Shown here: positions 35,338 to 44,149 of the stretch, in pieces
Position numbering within the stretch: position 1 is the stretch's first letter
How the letters are laid out: every line of letters starts with the position of its first letter
Assembly: GCF_025583945.1 (NCBI RefSeq)
Contig: NZ_JAOEGU010000002.1
Coordinates: 62,001-126,000 of the forward strand
Reading direction: 5' to 3'
Source of the DNA: Methylobacter psychrophilus
Lineage (GTDB): Bacteria; Pseudomonadota; Gammaproteobacteria; Methylococcales; Methylomonadaceae
DNA: 64,000 bases
Translations under genes and position numbers: made by a program
Notes under the pieces: generated by a model
The model's input: the letters and a program-made list of their open reading frames with translations, nothing else
Told to the model about the DNA's origin: nothing
The model's database searches: none

Positions 35338-35415
35338 GTAGGATGTGCTGAACGGCAGTGAAGCGCATCATTCGTGATTGAGTGATGCGCTTCACTGTCG
35401 TTCAGCACATCCTAC
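35338..35415. repeat. Long near-perfect inverted repeat (33-bp arms, 12-base loop)
   Basis: Arms run 35338-35370 and 35383-35415, bounded by GTAGGATGTG and CACATCCTAC, with a single mismatch. A partial echo (GCACATCCTGC) follows at about 35420. It lies ten bases after the deacetylase stop and before the convergent cysG gene. Bounded by GTAGG/CCTAC like REP/REPIN units, it may be a non-autonomous mobile element, and it would also stop or stabilise transcripts. Confidence 0.85.
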
Positions 35416-35478
35416 AAAAGCACATCCTGCCAAATTGGTGGTTTATTTTCAAAACAACGCTTAATTCATTGACCATTT

Positions 35479-36891
35479 TTAGTCTTCATGGCTGCCATGA
35501 AACCATTTTAGCTTGTCATGGAGCGTCACTACCGTACCAATAATAATCAAGGTGGGCGGTTTAATATCCAGGCTGGCAATAGTCGCCGGTAAGGTTTCCA
35601 AAGTACCGGTAATAACCCGCTGATTAACGGTAGTGCCTTGTTGAATCAGGGCAACAGGTAAATCTTTAGGGCTGCCGTGGGCAATTAACGAGGCGCATAT
35701 TTTTTCCAGTCCGACCAGACCCATATAGATAACGATGGTTTGATTGGGTGCTGCCAGTTGTGTCCAGTTTAAATTAATCGAATTATCTTTCAGGTGGCCG
35801 GTAACGAAAGTACAAGATTGTGCGTGATCTCTGTGCGTTAACGGAATGCCTGCATAAGTGGCGCAACCTGAAGCAGCAGTAATGCCGGGCACGACTTGAA
35901 AGCTGATGCCTTGTTCCATTAAGGTTTCAATTTCTTCACCGCCGCGACCAAAAATAAAAGGATCGCCGCCTTTTAACCTGACCACTCGTTTGCCTGCCTT
36001 GGCCAGATCTGCAAGCAGGATGTTGATGGATTCCTGAGGCAGGGTGTGTTTATCCCGTTGCTTGCCGACGTAAATTTTTTCTGAATCGCGGCGTGCCAGA
36101 TCGATGATTTCCGGTGAAACCAGATGGTCATAAACAATAACATCGGCTTGCTGCATCAAGCGTAAGGCCCGAAATGTCAATAAGTCGGGCGCCCCCGGGC
36201 CTGCGCCTATCAGATAGACTTCACCTTGGGTAACGGTGCCTGCTTGTTTGATGATGGCTTGTTGTAATTGTTGTTCGGCTTCTTTTTGATTGCCGGCAAA
36301 AACCAATTCAGCAACCGAACCCTGAAAGATGTTTTCCCAGAAAATGCGCCGTTGTGCGGGTTCTTTAATGTGTTTTTTAACATCGTCTCTATAGCTTTCT
36401 GCAAGCTTTGCCAGTCGTCCATAAGCGGGCGGGATGATGGTTTCAATCTTGGCTCTGAGCAAGCGCGCTAAAACCGGTGCAGCACCGCCAGAGGAAACCG
36501 CGGCAATGATGGGTGAGCGATCAATAATGGCCGGAAAAATAAAACTGCATAACTCGGGATTATCAACGACATTAACCAGAATGTTTTGTGTCTCAGCGGC
36601 GTTGGCAACCAATTGATTGGTTTCCTTATTATCGGTAGCGGATACCACCAGTCTAAAGCCACACACATCAGCCGCAGCAAAAGGTTTTTGTTGTATTTGT
36701 AAACTACACGGCCCTTCAAGGCTTGCTACATGGTGGCTTATTTCATTGGCGATTACCGTTATTCTTGCGCCGGCACGGGCCAATAGTTCGATCTTGCGGG
36801 CCGCGATTTCACCCGCTCCGATAACCAGGCAATCCTGGTCTTTAAGTTTTACAAAAACGGGAAAATAATCCATTTCGTTACGATGATTCAT
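35479..36891 (-). CDS. cysG: Siroheme synthase CysG (trifunctional)
   Basis: Converts uroporphyrinogen III to siroheme. N-terminal dehydrogenase/ferrochelatase half (CLVIGAGEIAARKIELLARAGA; VSSGGAAPVLARLLR) and C-terminal SAM uroporphyrinogen methyltransferase half (VYLIGAGPGAPDLLTFRALR, RLKGGDPFIFGRGGEE, GITAASGCATYAGIPLTHR). 470 residues from the first ATG. The second ATG at 36873 (MDYFPVFVKL) aligns with the usual CysG N terminus and may be the true start. Siroheme feeds sulfite or nitrite reductase, neither seen here. Divergent from a TusA-like gene. Confidence 0.95.
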   Translation of the reverse strand: MNHRNEMDYFPVFVKLKDQDCLVIGAGEIAARKIELLARAGARITVIANEISHHVASLEGPCSLQIQQKPFAAADVCGFRLVVSATDNKETNQLVANAAETQNILVNVVDNPELCSFIFPAIIDRSPIIAAVSSGGAAPVLARLLRAKIETIIPPAYGRLAKLAESYRDDVKKHIKEPAQRRIFWENIFQGSVAELVFAGNQKEAEQQLQQAIIKQAGTVTQGEVYLIGAGPGAPDLLTFRALRLMQQADVIVYDHLVSPEIIDLARRDSEKIYVGKQRDKHTLPQESINILLADLAKAGKRVVRLKGGDPFIFGRGGEEIETLMEQGISFQVVPGITAASGCATYAGIPLTHRDHAQSCTFVTGHLKDNSINLNWTQLAAPNQTIVIYMGLVGLEKICASLIAHGSPKDLPVALIQQGTTVNQRVITGTLETLPATIASLDIKPPTLIIIGTVVTLHDKLKWFHGSHED

Positions 36892-36948
36892 AGATTGATT
36901 AGGGAATGGTATTATAAGCAGTCTACCGTTTTGTGAGTAACTAAAACA

Positions 36949-37179
36949 ATGATTGAATTTAGTATGGAAGTCGATGCCAGTGGTTTACTGTGTCCGTTAC
37001 CCTTATTACGTTTAAAAAAAGCGTTAACGGGAATGGCTAGTGACGATGTCGTTAAAATTATCGTAACCGATCCGGCTGCACATCTTGATTTTGGTGTTTA
37101 TGCCAACCAATCGGGTCATAAAATCATTGACTTGATAAAGCAGGATAATCAGCAGATTTTTTATATCAAAAAGAAATAG
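36949..37179 (+). CDS. TusA-like sulfur carrier protein
   Basis: 76 residues. N-terminal LCPLPLLRLKKAL with the CPxP motif, Cys15 being the persulfide carrier. Similar to TusA/YedF/SirA. Its partner is unknown: TusA works in tRNA thiolation, relatives in molybdenum-cofactor and sulfur oxidation. It is 57 bases from divergent cysG and 72 bases before glnS, so a sulfur-transfer role next to siroheme synthesis is plausible but inferred. Confidence 0.88.
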   Translation: MIEFSMEVDASGLLCPLPLLRLKKALTGMASDDVVKIIVTDPAAHLDFGVYANQSGHKIIDLIKQDNQQIFYIKKK

Positions 37180-37251
37180 TCAGTTTAAAGCTCAAGCTTG
37201 TGCTTTGTACCTTTACATTGACTTCAATAACATACAACTTATTAACAGCCC

Positions 37252-38910
37252 ATGACCACAAACGATACTCAACCTTTGGCAAATTTTATTCGTCAGATTA
37301 TTACCAATGATCTTAAAGACAACAAAAATAATGGCAAGGTAGCCACCCGATTTCCGCCGGAGCCTAATGGTTATCTCCATATTGGTCACGCAAAATCAAT
37401 TTGTCTGAATTTTGGTATTGCCACCGAATTTAACGGTACTTGTAACCTGCGTTTTGATGATACCAATCCTGAAAAAGAAAACATCGAATACATGGAAGCG
37501 ATTGAAAGGGATGTGCAATGGCTGGGTTTTGACTGGGCTGAATTGCATCATGCTTCTGATTATTTTGAACAGCTTTATAACTATGCCGTGCAATTGATTG
37601 AGCAAGGTCAAGCTTATGTTGACAGTTTATCTGCGGAGCAAATCAGGCTTTATCGCGGCACCTTAACGGAACCTGGCAAAGAAAGTCCTGATCGTAGTCG
37701 GTCAATTGCCGATAATCTGGATTTATTTAGCCGTATGCGTGCCGGTGAATTTGCCGATGGCCAGTATGTGCTGCGTGCCAAAATCGACATGGCATCGCCC
37801 AACATCAACATGCGTGATCCTGCCATTTATCGAATTCGTCGCGTCCATCATCACCGTACCGGCGATGCCTGGTGCATTTATCCCATGTACGATTATACCC
37901 ACTGTATTTCTGATGCCATTGAAGGTATTACCCATTCGTTGTGTACTTTGGAATTTGAAGATCATCGTCCACTTTATGATTGGGTACTTGAGCAACTACA
38001 AACGCCTGTCCATCCCCAACAAATAGAATTTGCCAGGCTGCAACTGGAATACACCATTGTCAGCAAGCGCAAACTGAATCAATTGGTGACAGAAAAGCAT
38101 GTACACTGCTGGGATGATCCTCGCATGCCGACTATTGCAGGGCTCCGTAGAGCCGGCTTTACGCCGAAATCAATACGGGATTTTTGCGAACGCATCGGTG
38201 TTACCAAGCAAAATTCATGGATAGAAATGGGTGTGCTGGAATATTGTATTCGTGAAGATTTAAACGAAAATGCGCCCAGGGCTATGGCGGTTTTACAGCC
38301 GTTACGGGTGGTGATAGACAATTATCCTGAAGACCAAACAGAGCAACTGGAAATAAGCAATCACCCGCAACGCCATGAATTGGGCAAGCGCAATGTGCCT
38401 TTTTCCCGAGTGATATTAATTGAGCAGGATGATTTTGCCGAAGTCCCACCACCAAAATTTAAGCGTTTGATTGCCGGTGGTGAAGTTCGTTTACGCGGTT
38501 CTTACGTTATAAAATGTAACGAAGTTATCAAAAATGCCGAAGGAATTGTGACTGAACTGCGTTGTACCTATGATACTGACACGCTTGGTAAAAATCCTGA
38601 AGGTCGTAAGGTAAAGGGCGTTATTCATTGGGTTTCCGAGCAACATTCACATCCGGCAGAAATTCGATTGTATGATCGTTTGTTTAAAGTGCCTAATCCC
38701 GATAGTGAAGAAAACTTTTTGGATGTTATCAATCCTGCTTCACTGGAAGTTCTTGAGGGTTGTCGGGTAGAAGCGAGTCTCGCAGAAACACAGTCAGACG
38801 GCCGCTATCAATTTGAACGAATCGGTTATTTTTGCCGGGATGCGGTGGACAGCGTTGACGGTAAACTGGTTTTTAACCGGACAGTATCGCTCCGAGAAGG
38901 CGGCTGGTAA
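37252..38910 (+). CDS. glnS: Glutaminyl-tRNA synthetase
   Basis: 552 residues (E. coli 554). Class I motifs: HIGH in [17 protein letters not shown]-like VSKRKL; also [11 protein letters not shown] (here [11 protein letters not shown]) and [11 protein letters not shown] in the C-terminal anticodon-binding barrels. GlnRS rather than non-discriminating GluRS is shown by length and the [22 protein letters not shown] stretch. ATG at 37252; no strong ribosome-binding site visible. Confidence 0.97.
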   Translation: MTTNDTQPLANFIRQIITNDLKDNKNNGKVATRFPPEPNGYLHIGHAKSICLNFGIATEFNGTCNLRFDDTNPEKENIEYMEAIERDVQWLGFDWAELHHASDYFEQLYNYAVQLIEQGQAYVDSLSAEQIRLYRGTLTEPGKESPDRSRSIADNLDLFSRMRAGEFADGQYVLRAKIDMASPNINMRDPAIYRIRRVHHHRTGDAWCIYPMYDYTHCISDAIEGITHSLCTLEFEDHRPLYDWVLEQLQTPVHPQQIEFARLQLEYTIVSKRKLNQLVTEKHVHCWDDPRMPTIAGLRRAGFTPKSIRDFCERIGVTKQNSWIEMGVLEYCIREDLNENAPRAMAVLQPLRVVIDNYPEDQTEQLEISNHPQRHELGKRNVPFSRVILIEQDDFAEVPPPKFKRLIAGGEVRLRGSYVIKCNEVIKNAEGIVTELRCTYDTDTLGKNPEGRKVKGVIHWVSEQHSHPAEIRLYDRLFKVPNPDSEENFLDVINPASLEVLEGCRVEASLAETQSDGRYQFERIGYFCRDAVDSVDGKLVFNRTVSLREGGW

Positions 38911-39075
38911 AAAGCTTGATTTAAAAAAGAGTAGTCCACGAAAAGCAGGGAAAAATAAACAGGGAAGTGATCCAGAAACAATAGTTGGACAGGTTATGCT
39001 CACGCGTAACGGGGTTGCACCGTTATGCGTTGATTAAAAATTGACAGTCATTAAATTAAAATGTATTGTCAAATT

Positions 39076-39306
39076 ATGAGTAAATTAGATGAAGTTAAAG
39101 AAATTTTAAATACGTTAAGAGTGGCAATGAGTTTGACATTCGGTATGTTGATAATTGTAGTGGGTGGAATAATCAAACGATTTGATGAGAACCATGTAGA
39201 TTCTATATTCTGGCTTGGCGCATTTTTTACCGTATTTTTATTAGCAGTTATTTTTTTATTGGTAATCAAGATTTCTCAAAGAACAAAAGAGATCAAGGAG
39301 TTATAG
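39076..39306 (+). CDS. Small two-helix membrane protein, unrecognised
   Basis: 76 residues from the ATG at 39076 (MSKLDEVKEIL); a shorter-spaced ATG at 39061 is in frame but less likely. Two hydrophobic helices (LTFGMLIIVVGGII and FFTVFLLAVIFLLVIKI) around a short charged loop, with charged ends. A tiny single-helix ORF starts two bases after its stop. I recognise no family. Confidence 0.6.
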   Translation: MSKLDEVKEILNTLRVAMSLTFGMLIIVVGGIIKRFDENHVDSIFWLGAFFTVFLLAVIFLLVIKISQRTKEIKEL

Positions 39307-39308
39307 TT

Positions 39309-39398
39309 ATGTTAATGGGTTTACTTGCAATTATTGGTATAGCGGTGTTGACGGCTGCATTGTTGTTGTTTGCCGTCTATAAGCTATCGGAAGAATAA
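39309..39398 (+). CDS. Possible single-helix microprotein (29 residues)
   Basis: ATG at 39309, two bases after the stop of the preceding small membrane protein gene, then one hydrophobic helix (LLAIIGIAVLTAALLLFAVY) and a KLSEE tail. AAGGAG at 39294-39299 is a well-placed ribosome-binding site. Size, composition and coupling suggest a real membrane microprotein, but this rests on sequence features only. Confidence 0.45.
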   Translation: MLMGLLAIIGIAVLTAALLLFAVYKLSEE

Positions 39399-39564
39399 TC
39401 ACGTTCGAATGAAAGATGCATAAAAACTCCACGCAGCTCGGAGGTTTGCGACTTTGTCTCATTAAGATAACTATTTATCGTGTCGCTTGGGAAGCCCTTA
39501 CTTTTTGTTTTCGTGCTTTTCATGGACAATGCAACCCATTACTAATTTATAAACTTGGAAAAAC

Positions 39565-39975
39565 ATGAATCAACAAGACAGTATTAACTTGGTAGAACGT
39601 TACTATGCAGCCTTTAATGGCGGCGATATGGAGACTTTTTTAAATTTGCTGACGGACGATGTCATTCATGATATTAATCAAGGCAAACGGGAAATTGGCA
39701 AAGAAGCTTTTACCCAGTTTATGGCCTGCATGAATTTTAACTATAAAGAACAGCTGGTTGACATGGTTATTATGGCGACAGACGATGGCAAACGCGCCGC
39801 TGCTGAATTTGTGGTGTTGGGTGAGTATATTAAAACAGATGAAGGGTTGCCTGCCGCAAACGGACAGAAATATCAGTTACCTGCCGGGGCTTTTTTTGAA
39901 ATCCGTGATAATAAAGTTGCCCGCATCACCAATTATTATAATCTGCAAGACTGGATTGCTCAGGTTAGTCATTAA
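39565..39975 (+). CDS. SnoaL/NTF2-like ketosteroid isomerase-related protein
   Basis: 136 residues with NTF2-fold pattern: N-terminal VERYYAAFNGGDMETFLNLLTDDV, middle VVLGEYIKTDEG, end FFEIRDNKVARITNYYNLQDW. No signal peptide. Such proteins bind or isomerise small hydrophobic molecules; the substrate cannot be assigned. Stands alone between the small membrane proteins and a palindromic repeat. Confidence 0.83.
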   Translation: MNQQDSINLVERYYAAFNGGDMETFLNLLTDDVIHDINQGKREIGKEAFTQFMACMNFNYKEQLVDMVIMATDDGKRAAAEFVVLGEYIKTDEGLPAANGQKYQLPAGAFFEIRDNKVARITNYYNLQDWIAQVSH

Positions 39976-40017
39976 GCAATCGTATTAACGACTTCCTATT
40001 TAAAACGGGACGAATTT

Positions 40018-40050
40018 ACAGATAACATCCCTTGAAGGGATGGTATCTGT
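40018..40050. repeat. Palindromic dispersed repeat, copy 2
   Basis: 33 bases: arms ACAGATAACATCCCTT and AAGGGATGGTATCTGT around a single G, one mismatched pair. Preceded by the same AAAACGGGACGAATTT flank as copy 1, and it ends 34 bases from the msrAB stop. Identity with copy 1 extends beyond the palindrome, showing an element of at least 50 bases. Confidence 0.85.
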
Positions 40051-40083
40051 CTTGGCTTTAAGTTGATCGTCTAAAAAACAGAC

Positions 40084-41181
40084 TTACTTTTTCGTTTGAA
40101 ACTCTGCCATATATTTACCGTAGCCGGCAGCTTCCATTGCTGTTACCGGAATGAAGCGTAATGCCGCCGAGTTAAGGCAATATCTGAGTCCGGTGGGTTT
40201 TGGACCATCTTCAAAGACATGGCCCAGATGTGAGTCACCATAACGACTACGAACTTCAGTACGTGGCAAAATCATTAAAAAGTCCTTCTTTTTAGTAACA
40301 TTGTCAGCGACCAGTGGGCGGGAAAAACTGGGCCAACCGGTACCCGAATCAAACTTGTCTTTGGATGAAAACAGCGGTTCACCGGTGACAACGTCCACAT
40401 AAATACCGTCCCGTTTTTCATCCCAGTAAGTGTTTTTAAACGGCGGTTCTGTGACTTCTTCTTGAGTCACCTTGTATTGCAGGGGCGTTAACGTTTTGCG
40501 TAAAACTTCATCGGCGGGTTTATGGTAAGGCGTGCTGCTTTTTTCCGGGTCGCTTTTTGCAGGTAATTCAGCTCCCCAGGTTTTTTCCAGATATTGGTCC
40601 CGACCGGACTTAAAACGGTAGTAATTATAACGAACAGGGTTCTTTTTATAATAATCCTGATGATAGTCTTCAGCCGGATAAAAAGTCTCAAACTTTCTTA
40701 TTTCAGTAATAACAGGCACGCTATAACGTCCTGAGGCATTTAATAATTGCCGCGACTGTTCGGCTTGTTGTTTTTGTTCTTCAGTGTGATAAAAAATCAA
40801 CGACCGATACTGTTCGCCGCGGTCAACAAATTGTCCTGCATTGTCGGTTGGATTAATCATCCGCCAGAAGGCATCCAGCAGGGCATTATAACTAATGAGT
40901 TTGGGATCATAATAAACCTGAACGCTTTCTACATGCCCGGTAATACCTTTTGAAACATCCTCATAGCTGGGATTGACAACCTGCCCACCACTAAATCCGG
41001 AAATAACTTCTTTTACGCCCTGCAACTTTTCAAAATCTGATTCAGTGCACCAAAAGCAGCCACCGGCAAAAGTAGCAACAGATTCATTGATTGGTTTTAC
41101 TGATGAGACTGTTTTTGCATAACTGTTGGGTGCCAAAAGAGCTGCAATAGTAAGCAATAATGAAAATATACTTGTTTTCAT
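40084..41181 (-). CDS. msrAB: Periplasmic peptide methionine sulfoxide reductase MsrA-MsrB fusion
   Basis: 365 residues. Signal peptide [22 protein letters not shown], then MsrA (catalytic Cys42 in [34 protein letters not shown]), then MsrB ([22 protein letters not shown], catalytic Cys in [11 protein letters not shown]). The MsrB part has [13 protein letters not shown] where many MsrB proteins carry the zinc CxxC, so it lacks the structural zinc. Repairs S- and R-methionine sulfoxide in exported proteins. Electron donor (a DsbD-like or thioredoxin-like partner) is not encoded nearby. Confidence 0.94.
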   Translation of the reverse strand: MKTSIFSLLLTIAALLAPNSYAKTVSSVKPINESVATFAGGCFWCTESDFEKLQGVKEVISGFSGGQVVNPSYEDVSKGITGHVESVQVYYDPKLISYNALLDAFWRMINPTDNAGQFVDRGEQYRSLIFYHTEEQKQQAEQSRQLLNASGRYSVPVITEIRKFETFYPAEDYHQDYYKKNPVRYNYYRFKSGRDQYLEKTWGAELPAKSDPEKSSTPYHKPADEVLRKTLTPLQYKVTQEEVTEPPFKNTYWDEKRDGIYVDVVTGEPLFSSKDKFDSGTGWPSFSRPLVADNVTKKKDFLMILPRTEVRSRYGDSHLGHVFEDGPKPTGLRYCLNSAALRFIPVTAMEAAGYGKYMAEFQTKK

Positions 41182-41246
41182 GGGATGTCCTTAAATGAAT
41201 AATCCAACGACCTATAGATTCTCAGATAAATGATTTCAATATTAAC

Positions 41247-41275
41247 GGATAACATCCCTTAAAGGGATGGTATCC
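41247..41275. repeat. Palindromic dispersed repeat, copy 3 (short form)
   Basis: 29 bases, GGATAACATCCCTT and AAGGGATGGTATCC with one extra A at the centre. Lacks the CGGGACGAATTT flank of copies 1 and 2. It is upstream of msrAB and downstream of the DUF2231 gene, about 1.2 kb from copy 2, so the two bracket msrAB. Confidence 0.75.
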
Positions 41276-41346
41276 ATATGAGTTTGTGCGACGTAAATTG
41301 GAAATTTAATTTCTAAAAGACTACATTAAGGTATGTAACTCTTTTA

Positions 41347-42048
41347 TTAATGCGCGTGCTCATGATTATGGTCATGAACATGTTCAGGTTCGGGTTCCGG
41401 TTCCGGTTGCAGCTCATCGGCATGATGATCTGCATCGCCGTGATCATGCTCATGACCGACTTCAGTCACGGGAACTGCTTTAACAGCAACACCGTATTGA
41501 TAAACCATTAAACCGCCCAAGTCAGCGCCCAGTACCATAAGCACACACAGTAACGCTGAAAACAACAAAAACAAGCTGTTAGCCGCGCCCCGAATTAATG
41601 TGCCACTTGCCATTCGCCAAACTGATAACAACACCGCCAAAGAAAGCACTGCTATACCAAAATGTTCATGGCGCTCCATAATTTCATGGACATTGCCGCC
41701 GTGTACGACAGAATCTGCGGCAATAAAACCGGCAATTACCGTAAATGCAGCGGCGAGGGTACCCATATAAAGAAACCAACTTGCAACATTGCGCCAATGT
41801 GCTTTGTTTGCCAGCGTAGCAATGACATCCAAAACAAAAAAAGCCGATAAAAAAGCAAGCGGAAAATGTACCAGCAAGGGGTGAACATTATCCATACCGG
41901 CTATTCCCGGTAACATTGAAGAAAAAATAGCTGCGGGTTCTTGAGTGGTCAGATTCTCAACAAAAACCAGCAGGCTTGAAACGCTTTCGGCAATACCGCC
42001 ACTGTGATCGGCATCACCATGAATCTGAAAAGATAAAAAGTTATTCAT
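41347..42048 (-). CDS. DUF2231 membrane protein with histidine-rich tail
   Basis: 233 residues. Four hydrophobic helices; [23 protein letters not shown] is the DUF2231 signature, and further histidines lie in [12 protein letters not shown]. The last 40 residues are low-complexity His/Asp/Glu ([14 protein letters not shown], then [18 protein letters not shown]), a probable metal-binding tail. Family members are thought to be haem or metal membrane proteins, but function is not established. Copper or nickel handling is a guess from the tail. Confidence 0.82.
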   Translation of the reverse strand: MNNFLSFQIHGDADHSGGIAESVSSLLVFVENLTTQEPAAIFSSMLPGIAGMDNVHPLLVHFPLAFLSAFFVLDVIATLANKAHWRNVASWFLYMGTLAAAFTVIAGFIAADSVVHGGNVHEIMERHEHFGIAVLSLAVLLSVWRMASGTLIRGAANSLFLLFSALLCVLMVLGADLGGLMVYQYGVAVKAVPVTEVGHEHDHGDADHHADELQPEPEPEPEHVHDHNHEHAH

Positions 42049-42194
42049 CGTTATCGTTATTTTTTATTTAATGGCTAAAAGGATCAATTTACTTGAAATC
42101 TGGTTAATTGCAAATAAACAGGATTAACGTCTAGGTAGTTAAGGCATATGACACTTGATAAAAATCATCTACTGTAGGGCCAGCCATGCGCGCC

Positions 42195-43013
42195 TTAGGT
42201 GCTTTCATCATGTCGCTTCGCATCAATCGGTAATTTATCGAAGATGGGGTGTTTGCTGATGCCATAGTGTTCCGGGTAGTAAACGGCACCCAGATACAAA
42301 CCATCCGGCGGTGCGGTTATGCCGCCCAGCTTGCGACTTTTAACGTCAAGCAATTCTTGCGTCCATGCTACCGGTTGTTTTTCCGAGCCAATCGCCATTA
42401 GCACCCCGGCGATATTTCTAACCATGTGATGCAAAAAAGCATTGGCGGAAATATCGATAATAACGTTGTCACCCTGCCGATAGGCGTCAATAAAGTGCAT
42501 CGCCCGAAAGGGGCTTTTGGATTGACAGCCTTGCGCCCGAAACGATGAAAAATCATGTTTGCCGATTAAGTATTGTGCGGCTTCGTGCATTTTTTCGACA
42601 TCCAGCGGTGCATGACACCAGGTCACTTGCTCGCGTAATAACGCTGATTTAATAGGCCGATTGAGAATGATGTAGCGATAAAAACGGGCGATGGCGCTGT
42701 ATCTGGCGTGGAAATCACCTACCGCTTCTTTAACCCAGGTGATTCTGACATCATCCGGCAGATTGCTGTTACCGCCCAGCATCCAGGCATGAAGTTCCCG
42801 GTCTATGGTAACGTCAAAATGCACCACTTGCTCAAGCGCATGCACCCCGGAGTCGGTTCTTCCTGCACATTGCACGATAACCGGATGATTGGCAACTCTT
42901 GATAATGCCTGTTCAACAACTTGTTGAACACTGCGTTGATTGTTTTGCCTCTGCCAGCCCGAAAAATTGCTGCCATCGTATTCAATCCCTAAAACCAAGC
43001 GCGTTTTATTCAT
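42195..43013 (-). CDS. truA: tRNA pseudouridine38-40 synthase TruA
   Basis: 272 residues, normal length. Catalytic Asp54 in CAGRTDSGVHALEQVVHFD, with RVANHP before and YRYIILNRP after as in other TruA proteins; FLHHMVRNIAGVLM is the C-terminal signature. Modifies U38-U40 in the anticodon arm. Overlaps the L,D-transpeptidase gene by eight bases; coupling with that gene is unusual but appears real. Confidence 0.96.
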   Translation of the reverse strand: MNKTRLVLGIEYDGSNFSGWQRQNNQRSVQQVVEQALSRVANHPVIVQCAGRTDSGVHALEQVVHFDVTIDRELHAWMLGGNSNLPDDVRITWVKEAVGDFHARYSAIARFYRYIILNRPIKSALLREQVTWCHAPLDVEKMHEAAQYLIGKHDFSSFRAQGCQSKSPFRAMHFIDAYRQGDNVIIDISANAFLHHMVRNIAGVLMAIGSEKQPVAWTQELLDVKSRKLGGITAPPDGLYLGAVYYPEHYGISKHPIFDKLPIDAKRHDEST

Positions 43014-43512
43014 GAATATAAACCTTAACCCCTGCAGTCACCCGATTAAACAAATCCAGCATATCGGCATTATTCATACGAATACAACCATGCGACTCAG
43101 GCTTGCCGGTTATTAACTCATCAGGACAACCGTGGATATAAATGTAACGCCACGTACTGTCAACTTTACCATAACGGTTTTTGCCCGGTTCCAAGCCGCC
43201 TAACCATAAAATACGGGTTAACATCCAGTCGCGCTGCGGATATTGCTTGCCCAGATCGGTAGTATAAATTTCACCGGTGGCACGTCTGCCGATAAATACC
43301 GCATTTAATGGCTGACCAGCACCAATTTTAGCCCGGATTGTATGCCAGCCTGTTGGCGTGCATTCACTGCCCATTAATTCGCCGCTGCCATTTTTGGCGG
43401 TGGAAACGGGGTAACACCGCACGCTGTTGCCATTCGCATAAATTATCAATTGCTGACTGGCGATATTAATATCCAGATAATCCTGTACCTTAATTGCCTC
43501 ATTATTTTTCAT
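43006..43512 (-). CDS. L,D-transpeptidase (YkuD) without visible signal peptide
   Basis: 168 residues. YkuD active site: YIHGCPDELITGKPESHGCIRMNNADM, with the nucleophilic Cys in SHGCIRM. Forms 3-3 cross-links or attaches proteins to peptidoglycan when exported. The N terminus (MKNNEAIKVQDYLDINIASQ) is polar, with no signal peptide or lipobox, and no better upstream start is seen. Short signal-less YkuD proteins exist in other proteobacteria; how they reach peptidoglycan is unclear. Confidence 0.87.
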   Translation of the reverse strand: MKNNEAIKVQDYLDINIASQQLIIYANGNSVRCYPVSTAKNGSGELMGSECTPTGWHTIRAKIGAGQPLNAVFIGRRATGEIYTTDLGKQYPQRDWMLTRILWLGGLEPGKNRYGKVDSTWRYIYIHGCPDELITGKPESHGCIRMNNADMLDLFNRVTAGVKVYIHE

Positions 43513-43628
43513 TGATCACCCAAACTTCATTCCCATCAGAACACATAGACTTAAGCCATGCATCATAAAGCAATATGAGTTAAAAAGTTAGCGGGGTAGG
43601 GTGCGTAGTGCGTATATTTGGAGTTTAA

Positions 43629-43766
43629 TATGGGCAAGCTTACCGTTTATATTATACTCGACGTGATTTAGTGGTTTATCTACTGCTGTCAGGCGGCGAT
43701 AAATCAACTTAAAAAAGTGATATCAAGCATGCTATAGCTATAGCTCTTACCTTACCAAAGGATTAA
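43629..43766 (+). pseudogene. Remnant of a RelE/Gp49-type toxin gene (3' end only)
   Basis: Reading 43629 onward gives YGQAYRLYYTRRDLVVYL, then LLSGGDKST, a stop TAA at 43710-43712, then KSDIKHAIAIAL. This matches the C-terminal part of the phage-Gp49/HigB-like toxins that pair with the 'addiction module antidote' family (pattern YGPGYRIYY..LLCGGDKSTQ..DIK.A). The TAA replaces the usual CAA (Gln) after GGDKST, and the first half of the gene is missing. A truncated antitoxin ORF follows in the correct order. Family call from remembered pattern; not searched. Confidence 0.7.
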
Positions 43767-43770
43767 TACG

Positions 43771-43983
43771 ATGACTAATTTTACTTACCTCGATGCAGCT
43801 GATTATCTTGACAATGAAGAAACCATTGTGGCCTATCTGACAGAGGCGCTTGAAGATCTCGACCTCGATATATTTATTGTTGACGTGAAGACTGTAGTCC
43901 GTGCACTTGGTATGACACAGCTGGCTAAAGATAGAGGTCTAAAGTGGACGGCCTATGTCCAACTCGTAAGGCATAATCCATAG
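43771..43983 (+). pseudogene. Truncated HigA-like addiction-module antitoxin
   Basis: 70 residues. The first about 57 (DAADYLDNEETIVAYLTEALE, then VVRALGMTQLAKDRGL) match the small antidote family that follows Gp49-like toxins. The expected helix-turn-helix continuation (SRESLYKALS-type) is lost: the sequence runs into KWTAYVQLVRHNP and stops exactly at a REP hairpin. It may be translated but probably cannot bind DNA normally. Together with the decayed toxin upstream it is a dead toxin-antitoxin pair. Confidence 0.68.
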
Positions 43984-44040
43984 GGCGCAATAGCGTAGCG
44001 TATTGCGCCGCATGAATAAATCATAAGGCCATGCGCCCTA
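43981..44040. repeat. REP-like hairpin unit A
   Basis: Perfect inner arms GGCGCAATA (43984-43992) and TATTGCGCC (44001-44009), plus outer arms TAGGGCGCA (43981-43989) and TGCGCCCTA (44032-44040), which compete for the left half. It overlaps the stop codon of the truncated antitoxin, so the element or its insertion may have ended that gene. Confidence 0.78.
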
Positions 44041-44103
44041 CGGATATTGATTTTAACTCCGGCGAAAGCAGTTAAGGGTTATGTTAATGAGCGAAAATCA
44101 TGC

Positions 44104-44132
44104 GGCGCAATACACTCCGTTATTGCGCCCTA
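44104..44132. repeat. REP-like hairpin unit B
   Basis: Arms GGCGCAATA (44104-44112) and TATTGCGCC (44121-44129) around CACTCCGT, ending CCTAC. Same arms as unit A 111 bases away. It sits just after the rlmD stop on the other strand. The pair A/B looks like a REPIN-type doublet, bounded TAGGG...CCCTAC. Confidence 0.78.
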
Positions 44133-44149
44133 CACAATAATAGCTACGT

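Noticed and set aside
35338-35415. Small CRISPR-like or tRNA-like element
   Set aside because: It is a single inverted repeat with no spacer array, and its stem is continuous rather than cloverleaf.
38813-39037. Short plus-strand ORF running past the end of glnS
   Set aside because: Most of it lies inside glnS in another frame; composition is lysine/asparagine-rich with no domain and no start signal.
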